Positions 17,145 through 26,368 of a stretch of 64,000 nt of DNA are shown here, piece after piece. The notes beneath the pieces are model-generated. The model did not search any database and was not told the DNA's origin. It saw nothing but the letters and a program-made list of their open reading frames with translations. The stretch comes from Oryzomonas japonica. Its GTDB lineage: Bacteria > Desulfobacterota > Desulfuromonadia > Geobacterales > Pseudopelobacteraceae. Position 1 is the first letter of the stretch. Each line of letters begins with the position of its first letter. The stretch spans positions 1 through 64,000 of the forward strand of contig NZ_VZQZ01000006.1 in assembly GCF_008802365.1 (NCBI RefSeq). The letters run 5' to 3'. Both the position numbers and the translations under genes were made by a program.

Positions 17145-19262
17145 TCAGTATTTCAGTCCGTTTCCGAGGATAGTGGTGATCTCTTCGGCCGTGACCGGCC
17201 GGGAGAACAGGTAGCCCTGCATCTCGACGCAGTTGCGGGAAGCAAGGAACTCCATCAGGGGGCGCGTTTCCACCCCCTCCGCAGTGACGCTGAGTTTGAG
17301 AGTGTGGGCCATGGAGATGATGATCTCCACGATGGCGGCGTCGTCCGGGTTGTTGGCGATGTCCCGCACGAACATGCGGTCGATCTTGAGCCGGTTGATG
17401 GGGAAGTGCTTCAGGTAGGAGAGGGACGAGTAGCCGGTGCCGAAATCGTCGATGGCCAAGCTGATGCCCATGTCCTTGAGCTTCTGCAGCATGCGGGTGT
17501 TGCTGTCCGGGTTCTTCATGATGGTACTTTCGGTGATCTCCAGTTCCAGCCGGTCGGCGTCGAGTCCGCTTTCCAGCAGGATGGCGGCGATTGTCTCGTC
17601 CAGATTCTTCTGGCCGAACTGCTTGGCCGACAGGTTGACCGCCATGCGCATCGGCGCAAACCCCTGCTGCTGCCAGGCCTTGGCCTGGAAGCAGGCGGTC
17701 CGCAGGACCCATTCCCCGATGGGTATGATAAGGCCGGTCTCCTCGGCCAGATAGATGAACTTGTCCGGGACGATCACCCCCATGTCGGGGTGCCGCCAGC
17801 GCAGGAGCGCCTCCAGCCCCTTGATCTCCCCGGTGCGGGTATCCACCTGGGGCTGGTACAGCAGGAAAAAGTCCTCGCGCTCCAGGGCTTTGCGCATGGA
17901 GTTTTCCAGCATCATCCGCTCCAGCACCTTGATGTTCATCTCGCTGGAGAAAAACTGGAAGTTGTTGCCGTCCCGCTCCTTGGCCTGGTACATGGCCTGG
18001 TCGGCATGCTTGAGCAGGGTGGGGCCGTCCTCCCCGTCCATGGGGTAGACGGCGATGCCGATGCTGCCGGTGGTGTAGATCTCATGGCCGTTGATGTAGA
18101 TCGGCTCGGAGATCAGCCCCAGGATCTTCTTGGTAATGGCGGTGATGACCTCTTCGTTGGATACGCCCATGAGGACGACGGCGAATTCGTCGCCGCCGAT
18201 GCGGGCCAGGGTATCGGTTTCCCGGACGCAGGCCTTGAGACGTTTGGCGATGGTCTTGAGCAGCTTGTCGCCGGCCCGGTGGCCGAGGGTCTCGTTGATC
18301 CCCTTGAAGCGGTCCAGGTCCAGGAACAGCACGCCGACCATCTGGCGGTCCCGCAACGCCTGGGCAATGGCGTGCCTGAGGCGGTCGTTGAGCAGGGTGC
18401 GGTTGGGAAGGCTGGTCAGGGGGTCGTAGTTGATCAGTTGCTGGATTTCGTTCTCGGCCCTGATACGGGCCGTGATGTCGAGGGTCGTACCGGAGACGAG
18501 CTGGGCCTTGCCTTCGCTGTCGCATTCCACCTCTGCCTGGCTGTTGACGACCAGTTCGTCGCCGTTGCACGATTTGATGCGGTAGATCAGGCTGAACGAC
18601 TGACACTGCCGGGCGGCGTTGGTGATGGCCTTCTTGAAGGCCGGCCGGTCCGCCTCGTTGATGAGGTTGATGAACCACTCCATCTCCACCTGGTGGGGCT
18701 CGCCGGGGGTGAACCCGAAGATGCGGTACAACTCGTCGGACCAGTAGGTGTCCCCGGTCAGGGGATTCCATTCCCAACTTCCCATGCGGGCGATCTTCTG
18801 GGCTCGCGCCAAGCGGGTCTCGCTCTGGCGCAGGGACTCTTCGGCGCGGCGCAGCCGTTCGCGGGTTTCGGCGTCATGGAGGGTTCGCAGGACCGCCGCC
18901 GGCAGGCGGTCCAGAAAACTGGTGTCTTTCAACAGGTAGTCGCAGGCGCCGGTCTTCATCATCTGAACCGCCAGCAAGGCGTCGTCCCGGCCGGTCACCA
19001 TGATGAACGGGACGGAAAGCCCGCGGTCGGCGATTTGCTCCAGGATGGCGATACCGGTCATGTCGGGGAGGGAATAGTCGAGGATGATCAGGGAAGGGAT
19101 CGTGGCGGAGAGCAGTTCCATGGCCTCCTGGCCGCTGGTCGCCCCAATGGCCTTGAAACCGTGCTCCTGGAGGGTGCCCGATGTCAGTTCGGCAAAAGCG
19201 ATGTCGTCCTCAATGATGAGGACGGTGCTTCCGGCCTTTATAGTGTAAGGCGATCCCGTCAT
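17145..19262 (-). CDS. Response regulator with PAS, GGDEF and EAL domains
   Basis: This protein of about 705 residues is modular: receiver domain (residues 10-125, phospho-acceptor Asp in IILDYSLPD), a PAS sensor (about 155-270), GGDEF (about 285-440, motif RIGGDEFA) and EAL (about 455-700, motif LEALLRW, with DDFGTGYSS and the second loop). Active-site residues of both catalytic domains appear present, so it could both make and break c-di-GMP under control of an unidentified sensor kinase. The ATG at 19262 is used; a GTG at 19280, 18 nt upstream, is equally possible. It lies between glmU and uvrA in one minus-strand run. Confidence 0.9.
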   Translation of the reverse strand: MTGSPYTIKAGSTVLIIEDDIAFAELTSGTLQEHGFKAIGATSGQEAMELLSATIPSLIILDYSLPDMTGIAILEQIADRGLSVPFIMVTGRDDALLAVQMMKTGACDYLLKDTSFLDRLPAAVLRTLHDAETRERLRRAEESLRQSETRLARAQKIARMGSWEWNPLTGDTYWSDELYRIFGFTPGEPHQVEMEWFINLINEADRPAFKKAITNAARQCQSFSLIYRIKSCNGDELVVNSQAEVECDSEGKAQLVSGTTLDITARIRAENEIQQLINYDPLTSLPNRTLLNDRLRHAIAQALRDRQMVGVLFLDLDRFKGINETLGHRAGDKLLKTIAKRLKACVRETDTLARIGGDEFAVVLMGVSNEEVITAITKKILGLISEPIYINGHEIYTTGSIGIAVYPMDGEDGPTLLKHADQAMYQAKERDGNNFQFFSSEMNIKVLERMMLENSMRKALEREDFFLLYQPQVDTRTGEIKGLEALLRWRHPDMGVIVPDKFIYLAEETGLIIPIGEWVLRTACFQAKAWQQQGFAPMRMAVNLSAKQFGQKNLDETIAAILLESGLDADRLELEITESTIMKNPDSNTRMLQKLKDMGISLAIDDFGTGYSSLSYLKHFPINRLKIDRMFVRDIANNPDDAAIVEIIISMAHTLKLSVTAEGVETRPLMEFLASRNCVEMQGYLFSRPVTAEEITTILGNGLKY

Positions 19263-19299
19263 GCGCTCTCTCTTCGTCACCCGTGGAACCCTGTGGGGA

Positions 19300-20679
19300 C
19301 TATTTTTTCTTCAGCCGCCAGCCTTCCTTGTTCACCTGCGGTACGCGGGAGATCGCCAGCGAGTCGGGCGGCACGTCGATGGTGACGGTCGTCCCGGCCG
19401 CCACCAGGGAGTTGCGCCCGACGGTGACCGGGGCCACGAGCTGGACATCGCTGCCGATGAACACCTGGTCCCCGATGACCGTGCGGTGCTTGTTGACCCC
19501 GTCGTAGTTGCAGGTGATGGTGCCGCAGCCGATATTGACGTCGCGGCCGATCTCGGCATCACCCAGGTAGGTCAGGTGGGACGCCTTGGAGCCCTCCCCC
19601 ATGATGATCTTCTTGGTCTCCACGAAATTGCCGATCTTGACGTGGGCGTGGAGCAGCGTTCCGGGACGCAGGTGCGCCATGGGGCCCACGGCCACCGCCT
19701 CGTGCAGTTCCGAATCCTCCAGGACCGATCCCGCCTTGATATGGCAGTTGCCGGCGATACGGCAGTTGGAGATGGTGACGCCGTTTTCGATCACGCAGCC
19801 GGAGCCTATGACCGTTCTCCCGTTGATCTGGCAGTTGGGGTGGACGATGGTGTCGGCGCCGATGGCGACACCATCGTCGATGTAGGTCTGGTCGGGATCG
19901 ATGATGGTGACGCCGGAGAGCATCAGCTCCCGGTTGGTGCGCCGGCGCAGAATGCGCCCCGCTTCGGCCAACTGGCTGCGATCATTGACCCCCATGATTT
20001 CCTCGGCATCGTCGCAGCACAGGGCCAGGCAGGTCAGTCCCTTGCGGACGGCCATGGCCACCAGATCGGTCAGGTAGAACTCCTGCTGGGCGTTGTCGCT
20101 GCCAATACGGCCGATGTTCTCGAACAGGAAGGCCGCATCCATGCAGTAGATACCGCTGTTGATCTCGCGGAGGGCCTGCTCTTCCGGGGCGGCATCCTTC
20201 TGCTCGACGATGCGCAGCACCGCTCCGCTGTCGTCGCGCACGATCCGGCCGTAACCATAGGGATCATTCACCGTGGCGGTCAGGACCGTCACCGCCGCTC
20301 TTTGGGCGCGGTGGAACTCGATCAGTTTTTCCAGGGTCTCCGTCCGCAACAGGGGGGTGTCCCCGCACAGGATCAGTATCGTGCCGTCGAAACCGGACAG
20401 CGCCTCACGGGTGCAAGCCACGGCGTGGCCGGTGCCGAGCTGTTCCTTCTGGATCACGCAGCGGATATCCTCTGCGGCGCGGAAATGCTCCTGCACCGCC
20501 TCGGCCTGGTGTCCGACCACCAGCACCACCGGGGTCGCGCCCGCAGTCCGGGCCGCCGTTACCGGGTAGTCGATCATCGGCCTCCCGGCCGCCGGGTGCA
20601 GGACCTTTACCAGGCCGGACTTCATACGGGTTCCCTTACCTGCGGCAAGGATGATTGCGGCAACGTTATCCATCTGCAT
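19300..20679 (-). CDS. glmU: Bifunctional UDP-GlcNAc pyrophosphorylase / glucosamine-1-P acetyltransferase
   Basis: This 459-residue GlmU makes UDP-N-acetylglucosamine for peptidoglycan and lipopolysaccharide. The N-terminal uridyltransferase shows LAAGKGTRMKSGLVKVLHPAAGRPM, QLGTGHAV, CGDTPLL and YGRIVRD; the C-terminal left-handed beta-helix carries hexapeptide repeats and the acetyl-CoA region (ETKK, SKASHLTYLGDAEIG, GTITCNYDG). The GGGAG ribosome site lies 5 nt before the ATG at 20679. It heads the glmU-GGDEF/EAL-uvrA operon, divergent from prmA. Confidence 0.97.
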   Translation of the reverse strand: MQMDNVAAIILAAGKGTRMKSGLVKVLHPAAGRPMIDYPVTAARTAGATPVVLVVGHQAEAVQEHFRAAEDIRCVIQKEQLGTGHAVACTREALSGFDGTILILCGDTPLLRTETLEKLIEFHRAQRAAVTVLTATVNDPYGYGRIVRDDSGAVLRIVEQKDAAPEEQALREINSGIYCMDAAFLFENIGRIGSDNAQQEFYLTDLVAMAVRKGLTCLALCCDDAEEIMGVNDRSQLAEAGRILRRRTNRELMLSGVTIIDPDQTYIDDGVAIGADTIVHPNCQINGRTVIGSGCVIENGVTISNCRIAGNCHIKAGSVLEDSELHEAVAVGPMAHLRPGTLLHAHVKIGNFVETKKIIMGEGSKASHLTYLGDAEIGRDVNIGCGTITCNYDGVNKHRTVIGDQVFIGSDVQLVAPVTVGRNSLVAAGTTVTIDVPPDSLAISRVPQVNKEGWRLKKK

Positions 20680-20882
20680 TAATGCTCCCGATTTCTGAAA
20701 GGGGTATGCAACGCCTGACCGTACAGTTTATGTGATGCGGGATACGCCGTCAAGTATTCTATGTGTACTCCGGCTGGAGGTCTAATTGTCCGGAACCGCG
20801 GCCTAATTTTTATTGCCAATGACGGGCTGTTCTGCTAACTTTCCGAAATAACGTGAAAATAATCGAGGAGTCCCTGACGTAT

Positions 20883-21815
20883 ATGAACGATACCTGGTTG
20901 GAGGTGGCCTGCGAGCTGCCCAGCGAACTTGCCGATATCCTGGCCGAATACCTTGCCGGCGTCTCGGGCGCCGGCGTCTGCGTCGAAAACCTGAATGTTG
21001 ATGCCTTCTCCCCTTCAGAAATAGCACACAGCCCGCTCATGACCGTCAAGGCCTACTTTAGCTCCGCCGACGATATGGCTGCCCGCCTGGCCGAGATCTC
21101 GGCCTTTCTGGATGACCTGGCCGCCGCCAATCCCGGCGCAGCCATCGGGAAGCCTGCCGTTACGACGGTGAAAAGCGAGGATTGGAGCACGAGTTGGAAG
21201 GTCAACTTCAAACCGCTCCGTGTCGGCCGACGGCTTTTGATCGTGCCGTCTTGGGAGGAGGCGGAGGCCGGGCCGGATGATATCGTCCTCAGTCTGGACC
21301 CGGGCATGGCCTTCGGCACCGGCGGGCACGAGACGACCAGGCTCTGTCTGGAGCAGTTGGAAACGGTCCTGCTTGGTCGCCCGGCCGCCCCTCCCCCCTC
21401 GGTGCTGGACCTGGGGACCGGTTCCGGCATTCTGGCCATGGCCGCAGCACGCCTGGGCGCGGGCCGCATCTGCGCCGTGGACATCGACCCGGATGCGGTG
21501 GAGGTGGCGCGGGAAAATATGGCGATCAACGGCCTGGCGGAGCGGATCGAGTGCAGCGCAACGCCCCTGGAATCCCTGGCTGGCCCCTTCGACGTCATCC
21601 TGGCCAATATCCTGGCCGAGGAACTCGTCCGGCTGGCCCCCCAACTCTCGGAGCGGCTGGCCCAAGGGGGCGTGCTGATCCTGTCCGGTATCCTGGCCGA
21701 GAAGGAGGCCTTTGTGCGTAGCGGGTTCGCGGCCCAGCCCCTGGTCTACCGGGAAACGGCGCACCAGGGGGAATGGGTGGCGATGCTCTACAGCAAGGAT
21801 GCCGCACCGGCATGA
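20883..21815 (+). CDS. prmA: Ribosomal protein L11 methyltransferase
   Basis: This 310-residue SAM-dependent enzyme trimethylates ribosomal protein L11. The C-terminal catalytic domain has the SAM loop VLDLGTGSGILAMAAARLGA, the acidic residue in VDIDPDAV, and the substrate motif DVILANILAEEL; the N-terminal half is the PrmA-specific L11-binding domain. The ATG at 20883 is preferred over the GTG at 20853. It starts a plus-strand run with rsmE (ATGA overlap). The glmU-prmA gap has a possible promoter TTGCCA-N17-TAACTT. Confidence 0.93.
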   Translation: MNDTWLEVACELPSELADILAEYLAGVSGAGVCVENLNVDAFSPSEIAHSPLMTVKAYFSSADDMAARLAEISAFLDDLAAANPGAAIGKPAVTTVKSEDWSTSWKVNFKPLRVGRRLLIVPSWEEAEAGPDDIVLSLDPGMAFGTGGHETTRLCLEQLETVLLGRPAAPPPSVLDLGTGSGILAMAAARLGAGRICAVDIDPDAVEVARENMAINGLAERIECSATPLESLAGPFDVILANILAEELVRLAPQLSERLAQGGVLILSGILAEKEAFVRSGFAAQPLVYRETAHQGEWVAMLYSKDAAPA

Positions 21816-22558
21816 GTCAGCGGCGTTTCATGATATCGTCCCGGAATATCCGGGACGGGTATGCTTCCTTTAATGGCGATCTCTTCAACCACATGGTGCG
21901 GGTGCTGCGGCTCGGCACCGGTGAGGGCGTGACCCTGGTGGACGAGGCGGGCAACGAGCACCAGGGGGTTATCGACCAGGTGTCCCGGGAGTGGGTCGCC
22001 GTCAGGGTCGAGGCTCCCCGTCAGGCGGCCCCGGCCGGAGAGGGGGGGGCGCGGATCACCATCTGCCAGGCCCTGCCCAAGGGGGAAAAGATAGATCTGA
22101 TTCTCCAGAAGGGGACGGAGTTGGGGGCTCACGATTTCAGCCTGTTCGGCGGTCGGCGTTCCGTGGCCCGGGTGCGCGAGGAACAGCTCGCCGCCAAGCT
22201 GGAACGCTGGCAGCGGATAACGGCCGAGGCGGCCCGCCAGTGCAATCGGCGCTCCATTCCGGGCGTTTCCTGGTCGCCGTCGGCGGCCGAGGCGGCCGGC
22301 TCCACCTCCCAGGAACTCCGCCTGCTGCTGTGGGAAGGGGAGCGGAAGCTGGGCCTGAAGGCGGCCCTTGCCGACCGGGCCTGTCCCGCCTCAGTCATCG
22401 TGGCCGTGGGGCCGGAGGGTGGCTTCGACCCCCTTGAGGTACAGCAGTTTCTCCAGCAGGGGTACCTGCCGGTTTCCCTGGGAGACCGGATTCTGAGGAC
22501 CGAAACCGCCGCTATTGCCATTACCGCAATTTTACAGTATATTTGGGATACTCAGTAA
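21812..22558 (+). CDS. rsmE: 16S rRNA (uracil-1498-N3)-methyltransferase
   Basis: This 248-residue SPOUT-class enzyme modifies U1498 of 16S rRNA. It contains an N-terminal PUA-like part (HMVRVLRLGTGEGVTLVD) and the knotted C-terminus with QALPKGEKIDLILQKGTELG, ERWQRITAEAARQCNR, GPEGGFDPLEV and LGDRILRTETA. Its ATG overlaps the prmA TGA, an arrangement common for this pair. Confidence 0.95.
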   Translation: MSQRRFMISSRNIRDGYASFNGDLFNHMVRVLRLGTGEGVTLVDEAGNEHQGVIDQVSREWVAVRVEAPRQAAPAGEGGARITICQALPKGEKIDLILQKGTELGAHDFSLFGGRRSVARVREEQLAAKLERWQRITAEAARQCNRRSIPGVSWSPSAAEAAGSTSQELRLLLWEGERKLGLKAALADRACPASVIVAVGPEGGFDPLEVQQFLQQGYLPVSLGDRILRTETAAIAITAILQYIWDTQ

Positions 22559-22587
22559 CGAGAATTACAGCTCGCAAGGAGCCGCCG

Positions 22588-23172
22588 ATGAAATGCCCCA
22601 AGTGCGGATACAACAGCTTTGAGTACAATGATAATTGCCCCAAGTGCCTCAATGATCTCACCGGCTATAAGGCGACCTACGGGCTCAAGGCCATGGTGCT
22701 GCCCCTCGCGGCCCGGACGGAGATGGCCCGGGCCATGGCGAGCGAGGCCCACGCAGACAATCATTCGGCGGAGGATACGGACATGACCGCCGATATCTTC
22801 TCCTTCGACCTGGGCGATGATGGGCCGGAAGCGTCGTCCCAGGGGGGCGGTGCCGTCCATGACCCCTTCAGCTTCGACGATGAGCCGGGAGATTCCTTGG
22901 GGACCGGGTTCGGCGACCTCTCCTTCGGCGAGGAACAGAAGTCGGCCCAGGCCAAGGCCGAAGAAGACGCCTTCTCCAGTCTGTTGGAGACGACCCCGCA
23001 CAAGAGCACTGCCGCGCCGGCAGGCAAGCCCGCTGCCGCTGCCGCGAACGACGAGTTCGATCTGGAAAATTTTTCCTGGGACGACACGCCTGGTTCCGCC
23101 AGCGACGACAAGGGCGGCAGCAAGCCCCGTGAAGATGACTTCGGCAGCCTGTTCGGCGGTACCAAGAAGTAG
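22588..23172 (+). CDS. Zinc-ribbon protein with long acidic tail
   Basis: This 194-residue protein has a zinc ribbon at the N-terminus (CPKCGYNSFEYNDNCPKC) followed by a low-complexity acidic region with repeated (F)SFD-type motifs: IFSFDLGDD, PFSFDDEPG, DLSFGEE, ENFSWDD. The design suggests short linear motifs that bind a partner, but none is known to me. AAGGAG lies 6 nt before the ATG. It lies between rsmE and mutL in the same direction and probably the same transcript. No homologous function is claimed. Confidence 0.7.
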   Translation: MKCPKCGYNSFEYNDNCPKCLNDLTGYKATYGLKAMVLPLAARTEMARAMASEAHADNHSAEDTDMTADIFSFDLGDDGPEASSQGGGAVHDPFSFDDEPGDSLGTGFGDLSFGEEQKSAQAKAEEDAFSSLLETTPHKSTAAPAGKPAAAAANDEFDLENFSWDDTPGSASDDKGGSKPREDDFGSLFGGTKK

Positions 23173-23284
23173 CCCGTTACGCCGCGGCAGTCCCAGGGCC
23201 CGTTCCCCCTCATATCAGGGCGGACGGGCTTTGACGTATCCGTAATGCAATCCCGAGTGAAAAACGCTTCCCCGGAGTCTTCAC

Positions 23285-25126
23285 GTGTCCCAACGCATCG
23301 CCATCCTTCCCGAAACCATCACCAACAAGATCGCCGCCGGCGAGGTAGTCGAACGGCCCGCCTCGGTCATCAAGGAGTTGCTTGAAAATTCCCTGGATGC
23401 CGGCGCAAGCGATATCTCCGTGGAGATCGCCGCGGGTGGGAGGCGGCTGATCCGTATCACGGACAACGGCCACGGCATGTCCCGGGAGGACGCCCTGCTT
23501 TCCCTGGAACGCCACGCCACCAGCAAGATCAGGACCGACAGCGACCTGGACGGCATCCTGACCCTGGGGTTCCGCGGCGAGGCGCTCCCCTCCATCGCCT
23601 CGGTCTCCCGTTTCCGGCTGGCGACCCGTGAAACCGGCAGCCTGGAGGGGACCGAGATCATCGTGGAAGGGGGGAGGGTCAAGGACGTGAAGGCCTGCGG
23701 CATGGCCCCCGGCACGGTCATCAGCGTGGAGCAGCTGTTCTTCAACACCCCGGCACGCCTCAAGTTCCTGCGCAGCGCCGAGACCGAAACGGGACACGTG
23801 GGGGACACGGTAGCCCGCATGGCCGTTTCCCGTCCCGATGTGGCCTTCCGGTTGACCAGCGACGACCGGGAGATGCTGCGGGTGCAGCGCAGCGACCTGC
23901 GCCGGCGCATCGCCCAGGCCGTGGGCAAGGATGCCGCTGCGGCTCTCCACGAGGTCGCCGGCACCGAGGGGGGCATCACGGTCACGGGGTTCATCTCCGG
24001 CCCCCAGTCTGTTCGCTCCACCACCTCGGCCATGTTCACCTACATCAATGGTCGTTTCGTGCGGGACAAGGTCGTACAGCACGCCATCATGCAGGCCTAC
24101 CGGGGCGTGATCGACCGTGGTCGCTATCCGATCCTGGCCCTGTTCATCGAACTGCCACCGGGCGAGGTGGACGTCAACGTCCATCCCACCAAACACGAGG
24201 TGCGCTTCCGCCGCCAATCCGTTGTACACGACGCCCTCCAGGCTGCTCTGGAGGAGGTGCTGCGCCGCTCCCCCTGGCTGGCGCACCATCAGGAACCGGC
24301 ACCCCCGGCACAGGCCGCTCCCCCCACCGGTCAGGCCTATCGCGAGCGGATCGCCGCCGCGGCCCAGGCATCCCTGCGGTTTGTGGAGCAACCGCCGCGT
24401 TCGTCCTTTCCCCTTGCCTCCGTTTTCGAAACCGGCCCGCGGCCTGTACCGACCCCTACCGTTGTACCACCCGGCGGGCCCGTTTCGATCCGTGAACCGG
24501 CGGAGCCGTTTCACCCGGAGCCCGCACCAGCGGAATCCATGGGCTATTTTTCCGCACTGGCGATCATCGGCCAGTTCCACGGGGAGTACCTCCTGTGCCA
24601 GTCGGGCGCCGAACTGGTGATCATCGACCAGCACGCCGCCAGCGAACGGGTCGCCTACCAGCGCCTGCGGCAGCAGTTTCGGGCCGGCGGGGTGGAGTCG
24701 CAGCGTTTGCTCTTTCCCGAGACCCTGGAGCTTTCTTTTGGGGAGGCGGCCGTGGTGGGGCGTTTCCGCGAGGACCTCATCCGGGTCGGCTTCGACCTTG
24801 AGCCATTCGGCGGCGCCACCGTTATCGTTGCCGCCCTGCCGCGCCTGGCCGCAGAGCGGGACGGCATGCAGCTGGTGCGGGACATCCTGGCCGAACTTGC
24901 CGCACTGGGGACCAGCGTCGCCTTCGACGGCGCCATCGACGACCTGCTGGCCCGCATCGCCTGCCATTCGGTGGTGCGCGGCTTCCACCCCCTGGAGAAC
25001 CGCCAGATCACTGAGCTGCTGCGGGCCATGGACGAAACCGACTTTGCCGCCAGTTGTCCCCACGGCCGGCCCGTATCCCACACCATCACCCTGGTGGAGT
25101 TGGAAAAGATCTTCAAGCGGACCTGA
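23285..25126 (+). CDS. mutL: DNA mismatch repair protein MutL
   Basis: This 613-residue MutL has the GHKL ATPase N-terminus: IAAGEVVERPASVIKELLENSLDAGA, DNGHGM, TSKI, GFRGEAL. The C-terminal dimerisation/endonuclease region carries IIDQHAASERVAYQ, IACHSVVRG and CPHGRP. The usual endonuclease motif DQHAxxExxxxE ends in Gln rather than Glu here, while the other two motifs are kept, so nicking activity is likely but not certain. The start is GTG at 23285. Neighbours miaA and hfq follow in the widely conserved mutL-miaA-hfq order. Confidence 0.95.
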   Translation: MSQRIAILPETITNKIAAGEVVERPASVIKELLENSLDAGASDISVEIAAGGRRLIRITDNGHGMSREDALLSLERHATSKIRTDSDLDGILTLGFRGEALPSIASVSRFRLATRETGSLEGTEIIVEGGRVKDVKACGMAPGTVISVEQLFFNTPARLKFLRSAETETGHVGDTVARMAVSRPDVAFRLTSDDREMLRVQRSDLRRRIAQAVGKDAAAALHEVAGTEGGITVTGFISGPQSVRSTTSAMFTYINGRFVRDKVVQHAIMQAYRGVIDRGRYPILALFIELPPGEVDVNVHPTKHEVRFRRQSVVHDALQAALEEVLRRSPWLAHHQEPAPPAQAAPPTGQAYRERIAAAAQASLRFVEQPPRSSFPLASVFETGPRPVPTPTVVPPGGPVSIREPAEPFHPEPAPAESMGYFSALAIIGQFHGEYLLCQSGAELVIIDQHAASERVAYQRLRQQFRAGGVESQRLLFPETLELSFGEAAVVGRFREDLIRVGFDLEPFGGATVIVAALPRLAAERDGMQLVRDILAELAALGTSVAFDGAIDDLLARIACHSVVRGFHPLENRQITELLRAMDETDFAASCPHGRPVSHTITLVELEKIFKRT

Positions 25127-25150
25127 CCCCCTGCCAACGGGTATGTAATC

Positions 25151-26080
25151 ATGAATCCTCACAACAGGCCCAAGATACTGGTCGTCGTCGGCCCCACCGC
25201 CTCGGGCAAGAGCGAACTGGCCCTGCGCCTGGCCCGCGAACTGGACGGCGAGATCGTCAACGCCGACTCCATGCAGGTCTATCGCGGCCTGGACATCGGC
25301 ACCGCCAAGCCGCCGCCGGAGCAGCGCGCCGGCGTGCCCCACCACCTGATCGACGTGGCGGAGCCGGACCGGCTCTTCTCCGCCGCCGATTTCGCCGACG
25401 CGGCCGATGCGGCCATCCGCGCCATTACCGGCCGCGGCAAGCGGGTCATTGTGGTCGGCGGCACCGGGCTCTACATCCGCGCCCTGCTCAAGGGGCTGGT
25501 GGATTCCCCCAGCGGTGCGGGCGCTGTCAGGAAGGCGTTGCAGGAAGAGGCCGCGCAGCTGGGCAACGAGGCCATGCTGGACAAGTTACGGCAGGTGGAC
25601 CCGGAGTCGGCGGCGCGCATGCACCCCAACAACCTGGTGCGCATCATCCGCGCCTTGGAGGTGCACCGCCTGACCGGCGTTCCCCTCTCCCGCCACCAGC
25701 AGGAACATGCCTTTGGCGCCCTGCGTTACGATAGCCTCCAGATCGGCATCCGTATCGACCGCCAGGAGCTCTATCGACGTATCGAGGCCCGGGTTGATCA
25801 GATGCTGGCGGCGGGGTTAGTGGCAGAGGTGCAGGGGCTCCTGGCTCAGGGGTATGGCCGCCAATTGAAAGCCATGCGGGCCATCGGCTATAAGGAGTCG
25901 GCCGCGTATCTGGCCGGAGAATGTGGCCTGGATGAGGCCGTGCGGATCATGAAGCGGGACACGCGCCGCTATGCCAAACGCCAATTGACATGGTTCAATG
26001 CCGACCCGGATATATTATGGTTTGAATATCCGGGAAAGTTTGCTAGTATTTTACAGCATGCTATTGAATTTTTTGAATAA
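25151..26080 (+). CDS. miaA: tRNA dimethylallyltransferase
   Basis: This 309-residue MiaA transfers a dimethylallyl group to A37 of tRNAs reading U-starting codons. It has the P-loop VVGPTASGKSELA, NADSMQVYRGLDIGTAKP, the catalytic motif VGGTGLYI, GIRIDRQELYRRIEARVDQM and KRDTRRYAKRQLTWF. It begins 24 bp after mutL and is followed by hfq. Confidence 0.97.
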   Translation: MNPHNRPKILVVVGPTASGKSELALRLARELDGEIVNADSMQVYRGLDIGTAKPPPEQRAGVPHHLIDVAEPDRLFSAADFADAADAAIRAITGRGKRVIVVGGTGLYIRALLKGLVDSPSGAGAVRKALQEEAAQLGNEAMLDKLRQVDPESAARMHPNNLVRIIRALEVHRLTGVPLSRHQQEHAFGALRYDSLQIGIRIDRQELYRRIEARVDQMLAAGLVAEVQGLLAQGYGRQLKAMRAIGYKESAAYLAGECGLDEAVRIMKRDTRRYAKRQLTWFNADPDILWFEYPGKFASILQHAIEFFE

Positions 26081-26097
26081 CAGGAGGAACCCCCCTC

Positions 26098-26322
26098 ATG
26101 GCAAAAGCACCTTTCAACATTCAGGACCAGTACCTCAATCAGGCCCGTAAGGAGCGTGTCCGCGTGGTTGTTACCATGATGTCGGGCGATAAGCTGGAAG
26201 GCCACATCAAGTCGTTCGACAACTTCTCCGTGCTGCTGGATTACAACGGCGACATCCTTATCTATAAACATGCCATATCCACTATAACCTCGGCTGACGG
26301 CGCTTTCCGGCTGCACCAATAA
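26098..26322 (+). CDS. hfq: RNA chaperone Hfq
   Basis: This 74-residue Hfq is a hexameric Sm-like protein that pairs small RNAs with mRNAs. Sm1 (NQARKERVRVVVTMMSGDKLEGHIKSFDNFSVLL) and Sm2 (LIYKHAISTI) are complete; the key YKHA motif is present. Length is near the minimal functional core, with almost no C-terminal tail. AGGAGG lies upstream of the ATG. Confidence 0.97.
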   Translation: MAKAPFNIQDQYLNQARKERVRVVVTMMSGDKLEGHIKSFDNFSVLLDYNGDILIYKHAISTITSADGAFRLHQ

Positions 26323-26331
26323 TCCGTTCAA

Positions 26332-26364
26332 CCGTCTCCGGGGGCGCCGCGTCCCCGGAGACGG
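26332..26364 (+). promoter_or_regulatory. 12-bp hairpin covering the ribosome site of the AI-2E family gene
   Basis: CCGTCTCCGGGG (26332-26343) pairs perfectly with CCCCGGAGACGG (26353-26364) around a 9-nt loop. No U-tract follows, so it is a poor terminator. The 3' arm contains GGAG at 26357-26360, the only good ribosome site for the ATG at 26369; folding would hide it. Confidence 0.55.
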
Positions 26365-26368
26365 TAGT

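Noticed and set aside
17100-19385. Long plus-strand open frame (about 760 codons) opposite the GGDEF/EAL gene
   Set aside because: Mirror of a GC-rich gene: low-complexity His/Gly/Asp content, no motif, no ribosome site.
23210-25345. 711-codon minus-strand open frame opposite mutL
   Set aside because: Overlaps mutL entirely and shows no recognisable domain.
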